This document shows, piece by piece, positions 1 through 7,933 of a stretch of 64,000 nucleotides of DNA (position 1 is the stretch's first letter; every line of letters starts with the position of its first letter). Under the pieces are notes generated by a model, which worked only from the letters and a program-made list of their open reading frames with translations, searched no databases and was not told the DNA's origin. This stretch comes from JARRKC01 sp037388505 (lineage in GTDB: Bacteria > Acidobacteriota > UBA6911 > RPQK01 > JAPXNP01): positions 8,829 to 72,828 of the forward strand of contig JARRKC010000014.1 in assembly GCA_037388505.1 (NCBI GenBank). Reading direction: 5' to 3'. A program made the position numbers and the translations under genes.

Positions 1-1377
1 CGGCTGGGCCAGGGCGGCTCCTCTCTCGAGGGAGTCGGCTACACGCGGTTCGGCGACGGGTTCCGGGCGGTCGCCGATTTCAGTCTGGTTTCCAACTTTC
101 GGTTTCGGCAAACCTTTGCAGAGAGCTTCTTCACGGCCACACGTCCCACCGAAGCGTCTCATCTCTTCTTGACGAACAACTCCGGAATGCGTTCGTTCAA
201 TATCGATATCTCGCGCGAAGAGACCCTCGCCACGCGACGCAACATCGTCACTCAGGCCACTCCCTCCATCCAATTCCGACTGCTTGGTCAGCGCATCGGC
301 ACGTCGCCTCTTTTCGTGGATCTCGAGAGTTCAGTCGGGGCGATGAGCCGTTCCGACGCTTTGATCGAGACGCCCCAGGTCACCCAGCGACTCGACCTGT
401 TCCCGCGAGTCTACTTCTCCCTGCCCCTCTTTCAGGGGCTACGCGTGACCCCCAGCCTGGGCGTCCGGGAGACTTACTACAGCAACAGTTTGTCTTCTGG
501 AGGCGCGGAAGAGGCCGTGACAGGTGAAAGTCTTCAGCGGCAGTATGCCGACTTCTCCCTGGAACTGAACGGTTGGGGCCTGTCGCGGATCTTCGGGAAA
601 CCAGGGGGGCGCCAGTGGAAGCACCTGATCGAACCCGAGGTGAATTTCCGCTGGATAACGGGGATCGACAACTTCCATGACATCATCCGGTACGACGCTC
701 AGGATGCCATCGCCGACACCCGCCAGGTGGAGTTCTCCCTGGTCAACCGGTTCTTCGTTCGAGACTCCGAGGAGGGATACGGCAGGGAATGGCTCTCCGT
801 TCGGATCGGCCAACTCTACTTCTTCGAGCCGACGATGGGAGGAGCCCTCGTCGATGGAGAGGTCAATCAATTCTTTCCGCTCGACGCTTTGACCGGCCTG
901 CCTTACGCCATCGGCCCTAGAGACTTCTCGCCCGTTACGACGGTCGTCCGGTTCACACCCGATCCGAGAGCCAGTTTCGACGTACGAGCCGACTATGACC
1001 CTGGCAATGGGGATTTCAGAAGCTTGTCCGCCACGGGCTTCTGGCGCCGGGGTTCGTTCACGGCGGCAACCACTTATTTCCTGACAGAACCGCTCACAGA
1101 TCAGATTGGTCGAAGTCACCAGATCCAGGGTCGTGTGAGCGTTGGACGTCTGGATCGCGGTCTTTCCGGGCTCGGTCACTTCAGCTACGATGCCGTGAGT
1201 TCCCGGCTGCTGAACTATCTCGCTCGTGTCAACTACTTCTGGAATTGCTGTGGAGTATCGGTCGAGGTTGGAGGCTTCAACCTGACGACCCGTCAGGAAC
1301 GCCAGGTCCGGTTTTCCTTCTTCCTGAAAGGCATCGGCAGTTTCGGAAATATCCGTCGTCCTGACATGGTGTTCTGA
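1..1377 (+). CDS. lptD: LPS assembly outer-membrane protein LptD, C-terminal part (5' end outside window)
   Basis: The reading frame is open from base 1, so the gene begins upstream; a methionine-type codon at 169 is internal. LptD is the outer-membrane beta-barrel that inserts lipopolysaccharide into the outer leaflet with LptE. The visible part is beta-rich with alternating aromatic residues. Near the C-terminus it has a paired-cysteine motif (WNCCGVSVEVGGFN), like the adjacent cysteines of E. coli LptD that form the interdomain disulfides, followed by RFSFFLKGIGSFG, a typical end for the family. The stop overlaps the folK start by one base (TGATG), so the two are probably translationally coupled. 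The product was chosen from the C-terminal pattern; the N-terminal OstA domain cannot be seen. Confidence 0.85.
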   Translation, partial: RLGQGGSSLEGVGYTRFGDGFRAVADFSLVSNFRFRQTFAESFFTATRPTEASHLFLTNNSGMRSFNIDISREETLATRRNIVTQATPSIQFRLLGQRIGTSPLFVDLESSVGAMSRSDALIETPQVTQRLDLFPRVYFSLPLFQGLRVTPSLGVRETYYSNSLSSGGAEEAVTGESLQRQYADFSLELNGWGLSRIFGKPGGRQWKHLIEPEVNFRWITGIDNFHDIIRYDAQDAIADTRQVEFSLVNRFFVRDSEEGYGREWLSVRIGQLYFFEPTMGGALVDGEVNQFFPLDALTGLPYAIGPRDFSPVTTVVRFTPDPRASFDVRADYDPGNGDFRSLSATGFWRRGSFTAATTYFLTEPLTDQIGRSHQIQGRVSVGRLDRGLSGLGHFSYDAVSSRLLNYLARVNYFWNCCGVSVEVGGFNLTTRQERQVRFSFFLKGIGSFGNIRRPDMVF

Positions 1378-1898
1378 TGGAGAGAGTTCCCAGCGTCCCT
1401 CCCTTGCTGCCGGTCTATCTCTCTCTGGGGTCCAACCAGGGTGATCGTCGAGAATTCCTGGCCCGCGCCCTGTCGAGGCTCGAACTGGACGGGAACCGCA
1501 TCGTTGACTGCTCCTCCGTCTACGAAACTGAGCCTGTCGATCTCGTCGATCAGCCCTCATTCTTCAACCTGGCTTGTGCCCTTGGATCCCCGTTCGGCCC
1601 GGGGAGCCTGTTGCGCCGATGTCAGCTCATCGAGACCGACTTGGGAAGACGGCGCTCGATCCCGAAGGGGCCGCGTGTGATCGATATCGATCTTCTCTTC
1701 TTTGCTGATCGGCTGGTCGACACTCCCGAACTGAAGATCCCGCACCCGAGTTTTCAGAATAGACGGTTCGTGCTGGTTCCGCTGACCGAGATCGCTCCGG
1801 AGCTTCGAGATCCGCGGACGGGCGACACCATGCGGGTTCTCCTCGAGCGTTGTCCAGATCACTCCTGGATCCGTCGAGTAGGGGAGATCAGCTGGTAG
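1377..1898 (+). CDS. folK: 2-amino-4-hydroxy-6-hydroxymethyldihydropteridine diphosphokinase
   Basis: FolK transfers pyrophosphate from ATP to 6-hydroxymethyl-7,8-dihydropterin in cytoplasmic folate synthesis. At 173 residues it is of normal length. It shows the family hallmarks in order: an N-terminal VYLSLGSNQGDR strand-loop, SSVYETEPV, the FNLAC segment, and the signature GPRVIDIDLLFF carrying the two aspartates that bind magnesium, followed by IPHPSFQNRRFVLVPL. The ATG overlaps the lptD stop by one base, suggesting translation coupled to lptD. No other folate gene is adjacent, so the pairing is probably incidental. Confidence 0.96.
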   Translation: MERVPSVPPLLPVYLSLGSNQGDRREFLARALSRLELDGNRIVDCSSVYETEPVDLVDQPSFFNLACALGSPFGPGSLLRRCQLIETDLGRRRSIPKGPRVIDIDLLFFADRLVDTPELKIPHPSFQNRRFVLVPLTEIAPELRDPRTGDTMRVLLERCPDHSWIRRVGEISW

Positions 1899-2090
1899 TT
1901 CTCATGGGCTGCCGGGGTTCCGGGATTCCGGGGTTTCGCGGTTGCGGATTCGCGGGCTGGTCCCCTTCTGCCCACCGCGTCCCCTCCGTCCCCCAAGTCC
2001 AAGAAGTGGCACCTGTCAAACAGGTCAAACAAGTCGAATCGGTCGGAAGTATCAGCCCGCCGCGAACACAATCCTAGCCGGCTCCCAGCT

Positions 2091-2170
2091 CCGGTTCTCC
2101 CGTCCTCCGGTTCTCCCGTCCTCCGGTTCTCCCGTCCTCCGGTTCTCTCGTCCTCCGGTTCTCTCGTCCT
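2091..2170. repeat. Tandem 16-bp repeat, five units
   Basis: Five head-to-tail copies of CCGGTTCTCCCGTCCT begin at 2091, 2107, 2123, 2139 and 2155. The first three are identical and the last two carry the same C-to-T change. Fragments of the same unit, mostly on the opposite strand, occur at 18252-18278, 44273-44303 and 63927-63957, so it is a dispersed family and not a local slippage product. All copies are intergenic. Function unknown. Confidence 0.9.
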
Positions 2171-2248
2171 CTCCCGCTCCAACGCAGCTGCAAATACGAT
2201 AACCGCCGAAGAGCGAAGGGCGAACCTAATCCGTACGGGCCCGCAGGG

Positions 2249-2289
2249 TTGAGGTTGGGCTTACTCAAGTCCTATACTCTTGAGGACTT
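2249..2289 (+). promoter_or_regulatory. Candidate lepB promoter with inverted repeats
   Basis: TTGAGG (2249-2254) and TATACT (2273-2278) are 18 bases apart, a plausible sigma-70-type pair ending 11 bases before the lepB ATG. Two overlapping inverted repeats span the -10 region and the ribosome-binding site: CTCAAG/CTTGAG (2264-2269, 2279-2284) and AAGTCCT/AGGACTT (2267-2273, 2283-2289). They could be an operator or a hairpin that masks the start. Prediction by eye only. Confidence 0.4.
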
Positions 2290-3030
2290 ATGCCAAAGAA
2301 TGAACGGCCTCCCCAAGAGGAGCCGGAGACACAGCAATACAGTACGCTCCGCGAGTATTTCGTGGCGACGGTCTACTGTACGATCATCGCGCTGTTCGTG
2401 ACGACGTACCTGGTCCATCCGATGACCGTACCCACGCCTTCGATGGAGCCCACCATCCTGGTAGGCGATCGTCTCCTGATCGACAAATTTACCTATCGGA
2501 ACGGCTTCACACCGCATCTGAGCTTTACTCCCGTTCGCCAGGTCCAACGGGGGGACATCGTGGTCTTCAAGTTTCCGGAAGATCCTGAAGTCCTTTACGT
2601 CAAACGGGCCATCGGGCTGCCGGGTGAGACGCTCGAAGTCCGGAACAAGATCGTGTTCATCAACGGCAAAGCGCTCAATGAGCCGTACGCGGTCTTCCTG
2701 GACCCTCACATCGACCATCGACCGATCAACAACCCCGAATTCCCTTCGATGAATGCTCAACGGGACAACTTCGGCCCGGTGGTCGTTCCGCCGGACAGTT
2801 ACTTCATGATGGGGGACAACCGCGACGACAGTGCCGACAGCCGGTATTTCGGCTTCCTCCCGAAGGACTATATCGTCGGCCGACCGCTGATCGTGTTCTG
2901 GTCCTACGAGGACAGCAAGAATGCCTATCTGCAGACCTCGTTTCCACAAATGCTCAAGCTCTACGGCGAGCGCCTCTTGTTTTTCTTCACGAGGACCCGG
3001 TGGAGCCGTATGGGTCACTTCGTCAGGTAG
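2290..3030 (+). CDS. lepB: Signal peptidase I
   Basis: This membrane protease cleaves signal peptides from exported proteins on the outer face of the inner membrane. The 246-residue protein has one N-terminal transmembrane helix (about residues 24-42). The S26 boxes follow in order: TPSMEPT with nucleophile Ser51, RGDIVVFKFP, YVKRAIGLPG with general base Lys105, and GDNRDDSADSRYFG near residues 175-188. It has a single clear membrane anchor, unlike the two of E. coli LepB. A GAGG at 2282-2285 lies just before the ATG. It stands alone between folK and a small membrane protein. Confidence 0.96.
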   Translation: MPKNERPPQEEPETQQYSTLREYFVATVYCTIIALFVTTYLVHPMTVPTPSMEPTILVGDRLLIDKFTYRNGFTPHLSFTPVRQVQRGDIVVFKFPEDPEVLYVKRAIGLPGETLEVRNKIVFINGKALNEPYAVFLDPHIDHRPINNPEFPSMNAQRDNFGPVVVPPDSYFMMGDNRDDSADSRYFGFLPKDYIVGRPLIVFWSYEDSKNAYLQTSFPQMLKLYGERLLFFFTRTRWSRMGHFVR

Positions 3031-3190
3031 CTGAACTTCCTCGCAGTTCCAGGGATCCAAGGGCCGGGGAACCCAATCCGAGGGAGCGCTTTTCTGGGAA
3101 TTGGGCCCTCGAGATTCGGTCCCCTTCGTTCAAGAAGTGCGTCGGATCACCATCCTTGCGTGAGCAGCGTCACGCAGAAAGCCTTGGCGG

Positions 3191-3745
3191 ATGTCCGATA
3201 CTAGGTGCACTGTGAGGAAGAGTCACGAACATAACCGGAGCCGTCGCTGCCCCTTCTGCAAGACCGTCTTCTGGCGTCCGCTTCCGATACGGACTGTCAA
3301 GGTCTGGCGAAACCTGGCCAAGAACGACTACTTCAACGTCGGGATGTCGACCTGCCAGAAGTGCGGCGCCGATTTCGAGGTCTGGACCGAAGGCAGCATC
3401 AGGGATTTCCGCGGTAGCCCGTTCCTGCTCGTTCTGGCACTGGTGACCCTTCTGGCATCCTTGCTCGATGGTTTTCTCAGCCTTCAGCTCATCGAGCGTG
3501 GCGCCAACGAGATCAACCCCGTACTTTCCACCTTCCTTCACCAGAGTCCGCTTCATTTCGTTCTGGGCAAGCATTTCCTGACCTGTCTGGGTGTGATCTT
3601 TCTGGTCATCTACAACGACCGGCGCCTGTTTGGAAGGAAACTTCGAGTCCGACATCTGCTGCTGGCGGCGCAAGTTCTCTTTGCAGGGATCATCGTCTAC
3701 GAAGGCGCCCTACTGGCAGGGGTCGACCTCACCAGCCTGCTTTGA
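3191..3745 (+). CDS. Zinc-ribbon membrane protein with a DUF5658-like C-terminal half
   Basis: The function is not known. The 184-residue protein has two CxxC pairs, RCPFCK near residue 20 and TCQKCG near residue 55, expected to form one zinc ribbon. They are followed by about four hydrophobic segments (roughly residues 78-96, 115-140 and 153-183). The membrane part has the pattern LDGFLSLQLIERGANEINPVLS, which resembles DUF5658-type proteins (a D, a GA.E.NP motif, then a membrane helix with lysine). The ribbon may recognise nucleic acid or protein at the membrane. It is flanked by lepB (same strand) and convergent aceF, with no functional link visible. Confidence 0.65.
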   Translation: MSDTRCTVRKSHEHNRSRRCPFCKTVFWRPLPIRTVKVWRNLAKNDYFNVGMSTCQKCGADFEVWTEGSIRDFRGSPFLLVLALVTLLASLLDGFLSLQLIERGANEINPVLSTFLHQSPLHFVLGKHFLTCLGVIFLVIYNDRRLFGRKLRVRHLLLAAQVLFAGIIVYEGALLAGVDLTSLL

Positions 3746-3776
3746 CGCCCGGGTTCCGTCGGTGGGGGAAATCGGC

Positions 3777-5135
3777 TCAGCCTTCGAGCAACGCGAAGAA
3801 CGGGTCTTCCAGAGCCTCGACGAGCCAGCGAAGAAAACGAGCCGCATCGGCCCCGTCGATGAGCCGGTGATCGTAGGATAGAGACAGGGGCAGCATCCGT
3901 CGCGGCTCAAATTGACCGTCCAGATAGACGGGCTCCACCTGCGTTCGCGATACTCCCAGAATCGCCACTTCCGGGAAGTTCACGATCGGCGTGAAGTAGG
4001 TGCCCCCGATTCCTCCGAGATTCGTAATCGTGAAGCAGCCGCCCTGAAGTTGTTCCGGGGGGATCTTCCCCTGGCGGGCCCGTTCCGCAGTCTCTTTCAA
4101 CTCGATGGCCAGCTGCAGGATGTTCTTCTGATCCACATCGCGGACCACCGGAACCAGAAGACCCCGAGGTGTGTCGACCGCCACGCCGATATTGAAGTAC
4201 TCCTTGTAGACGATCTGTTCACTGCCCATATCCAGACTGGCATTGAACTTAGGGAAGACCTTCAGAGCGGCCGCCACCGTCTTGAGAAGTATGGCTGTCA
4301 CGGTCAGTTTGCCACCCTCAGCCTCCACCCGGGCAGCGTAGCTCTTTCGCCTTTCATCGAGCTGGGTGACGTCGGCGCGGTCGTGGTTGGTCACCTGCGC
4401 CACATTTGCCCAGGCCGTAGCCAGACGGCGCGCCGTCGTTCTTCGAACGTTGCTGAAAGCCTCTCGTCTGACCGGACCGAACGCGGCGAAATCGGGTAGC
4501 TCGGGAACAGGGACGGCCGTCGTCGATGCGGAGCCGGTCCGGAGCGCTTTGGAAAAAGCTTTCACGTCTTCGACCGAGATCCGCCCACCCGAGCCGGATC
4601 CCCGAACCTGGGCCACGTCGATGCCGATCTCCCTGGCAAAGCGGCGTACCGCGGGGGAAGCAGGGACGACTCCACCGGCGGCGGACGGAACGGTCCGCCT
4701 CTCTCGGAAATCCACGATCTCAGCACGGGCCCGGGCAGGCGCCGGTGCAGTCCTACGCGGCTCCGCCGCAGGAACCGAGGATGGCGGTACTTGTTCGGAT
4801 TCCGATTCGGCCGCGGCTTCTTGCGAAGCGGCGGCTGCGGTCTCCGGTTCCACCGATTCCGGCTCGGTCTTCTCTGCCGGTGTCTCTGCAGGTTGTTCGG
4901 ATGCTTCCAGCGAAAGAACTGTCTGGCCGACTTTCACCTGATCACCCTGGGAGACGTGGACCTTCGTCACCTTGCCGCCAACGTTGGATGGGACCTCGAC
5001 CGTGGCCTTGTCGGTCTCCAGTTCGAGAACGGACTGGTCGGCCGCAATGACATCCCCCTCTTTGACCAGCACGGATACAACGTCACCTGATTCTATGTTC
5101 TCACCCAGTTCGGGTAGCTTGAACTCCACTGCCAT
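3777..5135 (-). CDS. aceF: Pyruvate dehydrogenase E2, dihydrolipoamide acetyltransferase
   Basis: E2 accepts the acetyl group from E1 on a lipoyl arm and passes it to CoA, forming the core of the pyruvate dehydrogenase complex. The 452-residue protein has one N-terminal lipoyl domain with the lipoylated lysine in ETDKATVEVPS (Lys43). A Pro/Ala/Glu-rich linker follows (about 83-140), then a peripheral subunit-binding domain (about 158-193), then the catalytic domain ending in YDHRLIDGADAARFL with the active-site His and Asp. E. coli AceF has three lipoyl domains, so this is a short form. It lies 31 bases downstream of aceE, as one operon. No E3 gene is in the window. Confidence 0.95.
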   Translation of the reverse strand: MAVEFKLPELGENIESGDVVSVLVKEGDVIAADQSVLELETDKATVEVPSNVGGKVTKVHVSQGDQVKVGQTVLSLEASEQPAETPAEKTEPESVEPETAAAASQEAAAESESEQVPPSSVPAAEPRRTAPAPARARAEIVDFRERRTVPSAAGGVVPASPAVRRFAREIGIDVAQVRGSGSGGRISVEDVKAFSKALRTGSASTTAVPVPELPDFAAFGPVRREAFSNVRRTTARRLATAWANVAQVTNHDRADVTQLDERRKSYAARVEAEGGKLTVTAILLKTVAAALKVFPKFNASLDMGSEQIVYKEYFNIGVAVDTPRGLLVPVVRDVDQKNILQLAIELKETAERARQGKIPPEQLQGGCFTITNLGGIGGTYFTPIVNFPEVAILGVSRTQVEPVYLDGQFEPRRMLPLSLSYDHRLIDGADAARFLRWLVEALEDPFFALLEG

Positions 5136-5166
5136 CGGTCTCTCCTCCGCCGGTTAGCAGGCTGGC

Positions 5167-7869
5167 TCACAGCAGCCAGGGATTGGCGCGTTTGGTATCG
5201 ATTTCGAGCTTCTTCAGGGCCTTCCCCAGAATGGCCGGTTTCAGTTTCCCCGCCTCCACCAGCCCATACAAGGCTGCCAGAGCAACATGGCGATGGTCCA
5301 CTTCGAAGAAGTCTCGCAGAGCCTGGCGGCTCTCACTCCGGCCGAATCCGTCGGTCCCCAGGGACAGCAGGCGACCGGGAAACCACTTCGCCACCGATTC
5401 GGGCAGCGCCTTCATATAGTCGGAAGCCGCCACGTAGATTCCTGAAGAGCCCTCCAGGGCCTGGGTCAGGAACGAACTGCGAGGCTTCTCTCCGGGATGT
5501 CGGATGTTCCATCGTTCCGCATCGATCCCGGAACGATGGAGTTCTTTGTAGCTGGTCACGCTCCAGACGTCGGCAGCCACCCCGAAAGTATCGGCGAGCA
5601 GATGCTGTGCCTTCAACACGCAATTCATAATGGCGCCGCTGCCCAACAAATCGACGCGCGGTTTCCCCGCCGAATCCTCAGCGGCTCGAAAGCGATAGAT
5701 GCCTCGGACGATCCCGTCCTTGATTTCATCACGATGCTGTTCCGAGAGCTCGGGCTGCTCATAGTTCTCGTTGCCGACGGTCAGATAATAGAACCGATCT
5801 TCCTGGTTCTCGAACATGCGTCGAAGTCCGTCGCGAACGATCACGGCGATTTCATAGGCGAAGGCCGGGTCGTAGGTCATCAGGTTTGGAATCGTATACG
5901 CCAACAGATGGCTGTGACCGTCCTCGTGCTGCAGCCCCTCGCCGTTCAGCGTCGTCCGGCCCGCCGTGGCGCCGACCAGAAAGCCGCGGGCGCGCATGTC
6001 GCCGGCCGCCCACATGAGGTCGCCGACTCGCTGAAACCCGAACATCGAGTAGAACAGGAAGAACGGGATCATGTTGATGCCGTGGGTCGAATAGGCGGTA
6101 CCGGCGGCCACAAAACTGCTCATCGAACCCGCTTCCGTGATCCCTTCCTCGAGAATCTGGCCGTTCTTGGCTTCCTTGTAATACATGATTCCGCCTGCGT
6201 CGACAGGCTCGTACAACTGTCCCTTGCTGGAGTAGATCCCCACCTGGGAAAACAAAGCCTCGAGACCGAAAGTGCGGGCTTCATCGGGGATGATCGGAAC
6301 GATCAGTTTCCCGATGTCGCGGTCGCGCAAGAGCTTGGCCAGCAGCCGGACCAGGACCATCGTCGTCGACACTTCGCGTCCGCCCGTTCCCGAGTAGAAT
6401 TCGGAAAAGAGTTCTTCGGGAGGCGTCTTGATCGGCTCCACGTGCACGGCTCGCGAAGGCAACGAGCCCCCCAGCCGCTTCCGGCGTTCCTTCAGGTACT
6501 TCATCTCCGGGCTGTCTTCCGGGGGTCGGTAGAATGGAGCTTCGCTGACCTCGTCATCCGAGATGGGAATGCCGAAGCGGTCGCGAAAATTGCGCAGCTC
6601 TTCTTCGTTCAGCTTCTTCTGCTGATGGGTGATGTTCTTGCCCTCACCGGCCTCACCCAAACCGTAGCCCTTAATCGTCTTCGCCAGAATGACCGTCGGT
6701 GCACCGGTCTTCTCCACGGCGGCCCTGTAGGCGGCGTAGACCTTGACGGGGTCGTGTCCTCCACGCTTGAGGCGACGGAGTTCCTCATCTGAAAGGTGCT
6801 CGACCATCTTGAGCAGTTCGGGGGATTTCCCGAAAAAATCCTGGCGGATGAAGGCGCCCGATTCCACGCTGTACTTCTGGTACTGCCCGTCGACGACCTC
6901 TTCCATTCGTTTGACGAGCAGATCATCTTCGTCCTTTTCCAGCAGGTGATCCCATTCGCTGCCCCAGATGACCTTGATCACGTTCCAGCCGGCGCCTCGA
7001 AACACGGCTTCCAGTTCCTGGATGATCTTGCCGTTGCCGCGGACAGGCCCGTCGAGACGCTGCAGGTTGCAGTTGATGACGAAGGTCAGATTGTCCAGAC
7101 CCTCTCGCGCCGCCAGGCTGATCGAACCGAGCGTTTCCGGCTCATCCGTCTCTCCATCCCCCAGGAAAGCCCAGATTCGACGATCCGTTTTGGGAATCAG
7201 TCCGCGGTTCTCCAGGTAGCGCGCGAAACGCGCCTGGTAGATTGCCTGAAGGGGCCCCAGTCCCATCGATACTGTCGGGAACTGCCAGAACTCGGGCATG
7301 AGCCAGGGATGTGGATAGGAAGACAAACCGCCCTCGGCCGCCAACTCGCGTCTGAAATTCTCCAGATGCTTTGCCGAGAGGCGTCCTTCGAGGAAGGCCC
7401 GCGCATAGATTCCCGGTGAAGCGTGCCCCTGGAAATAGATGATATCCGCACCCGATTCATGTTCCGGTCCCCGGAAGAAGTGGTTGAGACCGACTTCATA
7501 GAGCGTTGCCACTGAAGCGAAGGTGGAGATGTGGCCTCCAATCCCATCCTCGTGCTTGTTGGCCCGAACCACCATGGCCATGGCATTCCAGCGGATCAGG
7601 CTCTTGATCCGACGTTCCAGCTCACGGTTGCCCGGGTAGGGAACCTGCTCGTCTTCTGAAATCGTGTTGATGTAAGGAGTATTGGCAGAAAACGGGAGAT
7701 CGACACCCCGCTTCTTCGCGTACAACTGGAGCTCCCGCAGCAGCCGGATGACCCGCTCCGCGCCGCCCGACTCCAACACATACTCGAGTGAATCGATCCA
7801 CTCTCTGGTCTCGATCGCCTCGAGCTCAGCCTTACGATCCTGACCCATCTTGCCGGCAGGGTTCGCCAT
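5167..7869 (-). CDS. aceE: Pyruvate dehydrogenase E1 component, homodimeric type
   Basis: AceE decarboxylates pyruvate with thiamine diphosphate and reductively acetylates the lipoyl group of E2. At 900 residues it matches the homodimeric (AceE) class, not the alpha/beta heterotetramer. The thiamine diphosphate/Mg motif is GDGETDEPETLGSI, continuing to NLQRLDGPVRGN. Other AceE-typical segments are FQGHASPGIYARAFLEGRL and GLQHEDGHSH. It is followed by aceF. On the minus strand a TTATAAC element (7889-7896) lies about 20 bases before the start codon and could be a -10 box. Confidence 0.97.
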   Translation of the reverse strand: MANPAGKMGQDRKAELEAIETREWIDSLEYVLESGGAERVIRLLRELQLYAKKRGVDLPFSANTPYINTISEDEQVPYPGNRELERRIKSLIRWNAMAMVVRANKHEDGIGGHISTFASVATLYEVGLNHFFRGPEHESGADIIYFQGHASPGIYARAFLEGRLSAKHLENFRRELAAEGGLSSYPHPWLMPEFWQFPTVSMGLGPLQAIYQARFARYLENRGLIPKTDRRIWAFLGDGETDEPETLGSISLAAREGLDNLTFVINCNLQRLDGPVRGNGKIIQELEAVFRGAGWNVIKVIWGSEWDHLLEKDEDDLLVKRMEEVVDGQYQKYSVESGAFIRQDFFGKSPELLKMVEHLSDEELRRLKRGGHDPVKVYAAYRAAVEKTGAPTVILAKTIKGYGLGEAGEGKNITHQQKKLNEEELRNFRDRFGIPISDDEVSEAPFYRPPEDSPEMKYLKERRKRLGGSLPSRAVHVEPIKTPPEELFSEFYSGTGGREVSTTMVLVRLLAKLLRDRDIGKLIVPIIPDEARTFGLEALFSQVGIYSSKGQLYEPVDAGGIMYYKEAKNGQILEEGITEAGSMSSFVAAGTAYSTHGINMIPFFLFYSMFGFQRVGDLMWAAGDMRARGFLVGATAGRTTLNGEGLQHEDGHSHLLAYTIPNLMTYDPAFAYEIAVIVRDGLRRMFENQEDRFYYLTVGNENYEQPELSEQHRDEIKDGIVRGIYRFRAAEDSAGKPRVDLLGSGAIMNCVLKAQHLLADTFGVAADVWSVTSYKELHRSGIDAERWNIRHPGEKPRSSFLTQALEGSSGIYVAASDYMKALPESVAKWFPGRLLSLGTDGFGRSESRQALRDFFEVDHRHVALAALYGLVEAGKLKPAILGKALKKLEIDTKRANPWLL

Positions 7870-7933
7870 AACAATCCCCTATTCCCTTGTTATAACTCTG
7901 ACGAGCTGTCGGTATCAGGCGTTTCGGAGCACG

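Larger units (their letters stand above)
1899..2289. other. Intergenic region between folK and lepB
   Basis: This 391-base stretch has no convincing gene. Its first part is a degenerate G-rich run of GGGGTTCCGGGATTCCGGGG type around 1911-1950, loosely like the 7-9-base repeat seen elsewhere in the window. It also holds a short near-repeat of GTCAAAC around 2016-2035, five tandem 16-base units (2091-2170), and a lepB promoter candidate. Short open frames on both strands here follow the repeats and look like chance. Confidence 0.6.

Noticed and set aside
2091..2170. CRISPR-like array
   Set aside because: Units are head-to-tail with no spacers and no cas genes are present.
5497..6792. 431-residue open frame on the plus strand
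   Set aside because: It is antisense to aceE and has no family motif.
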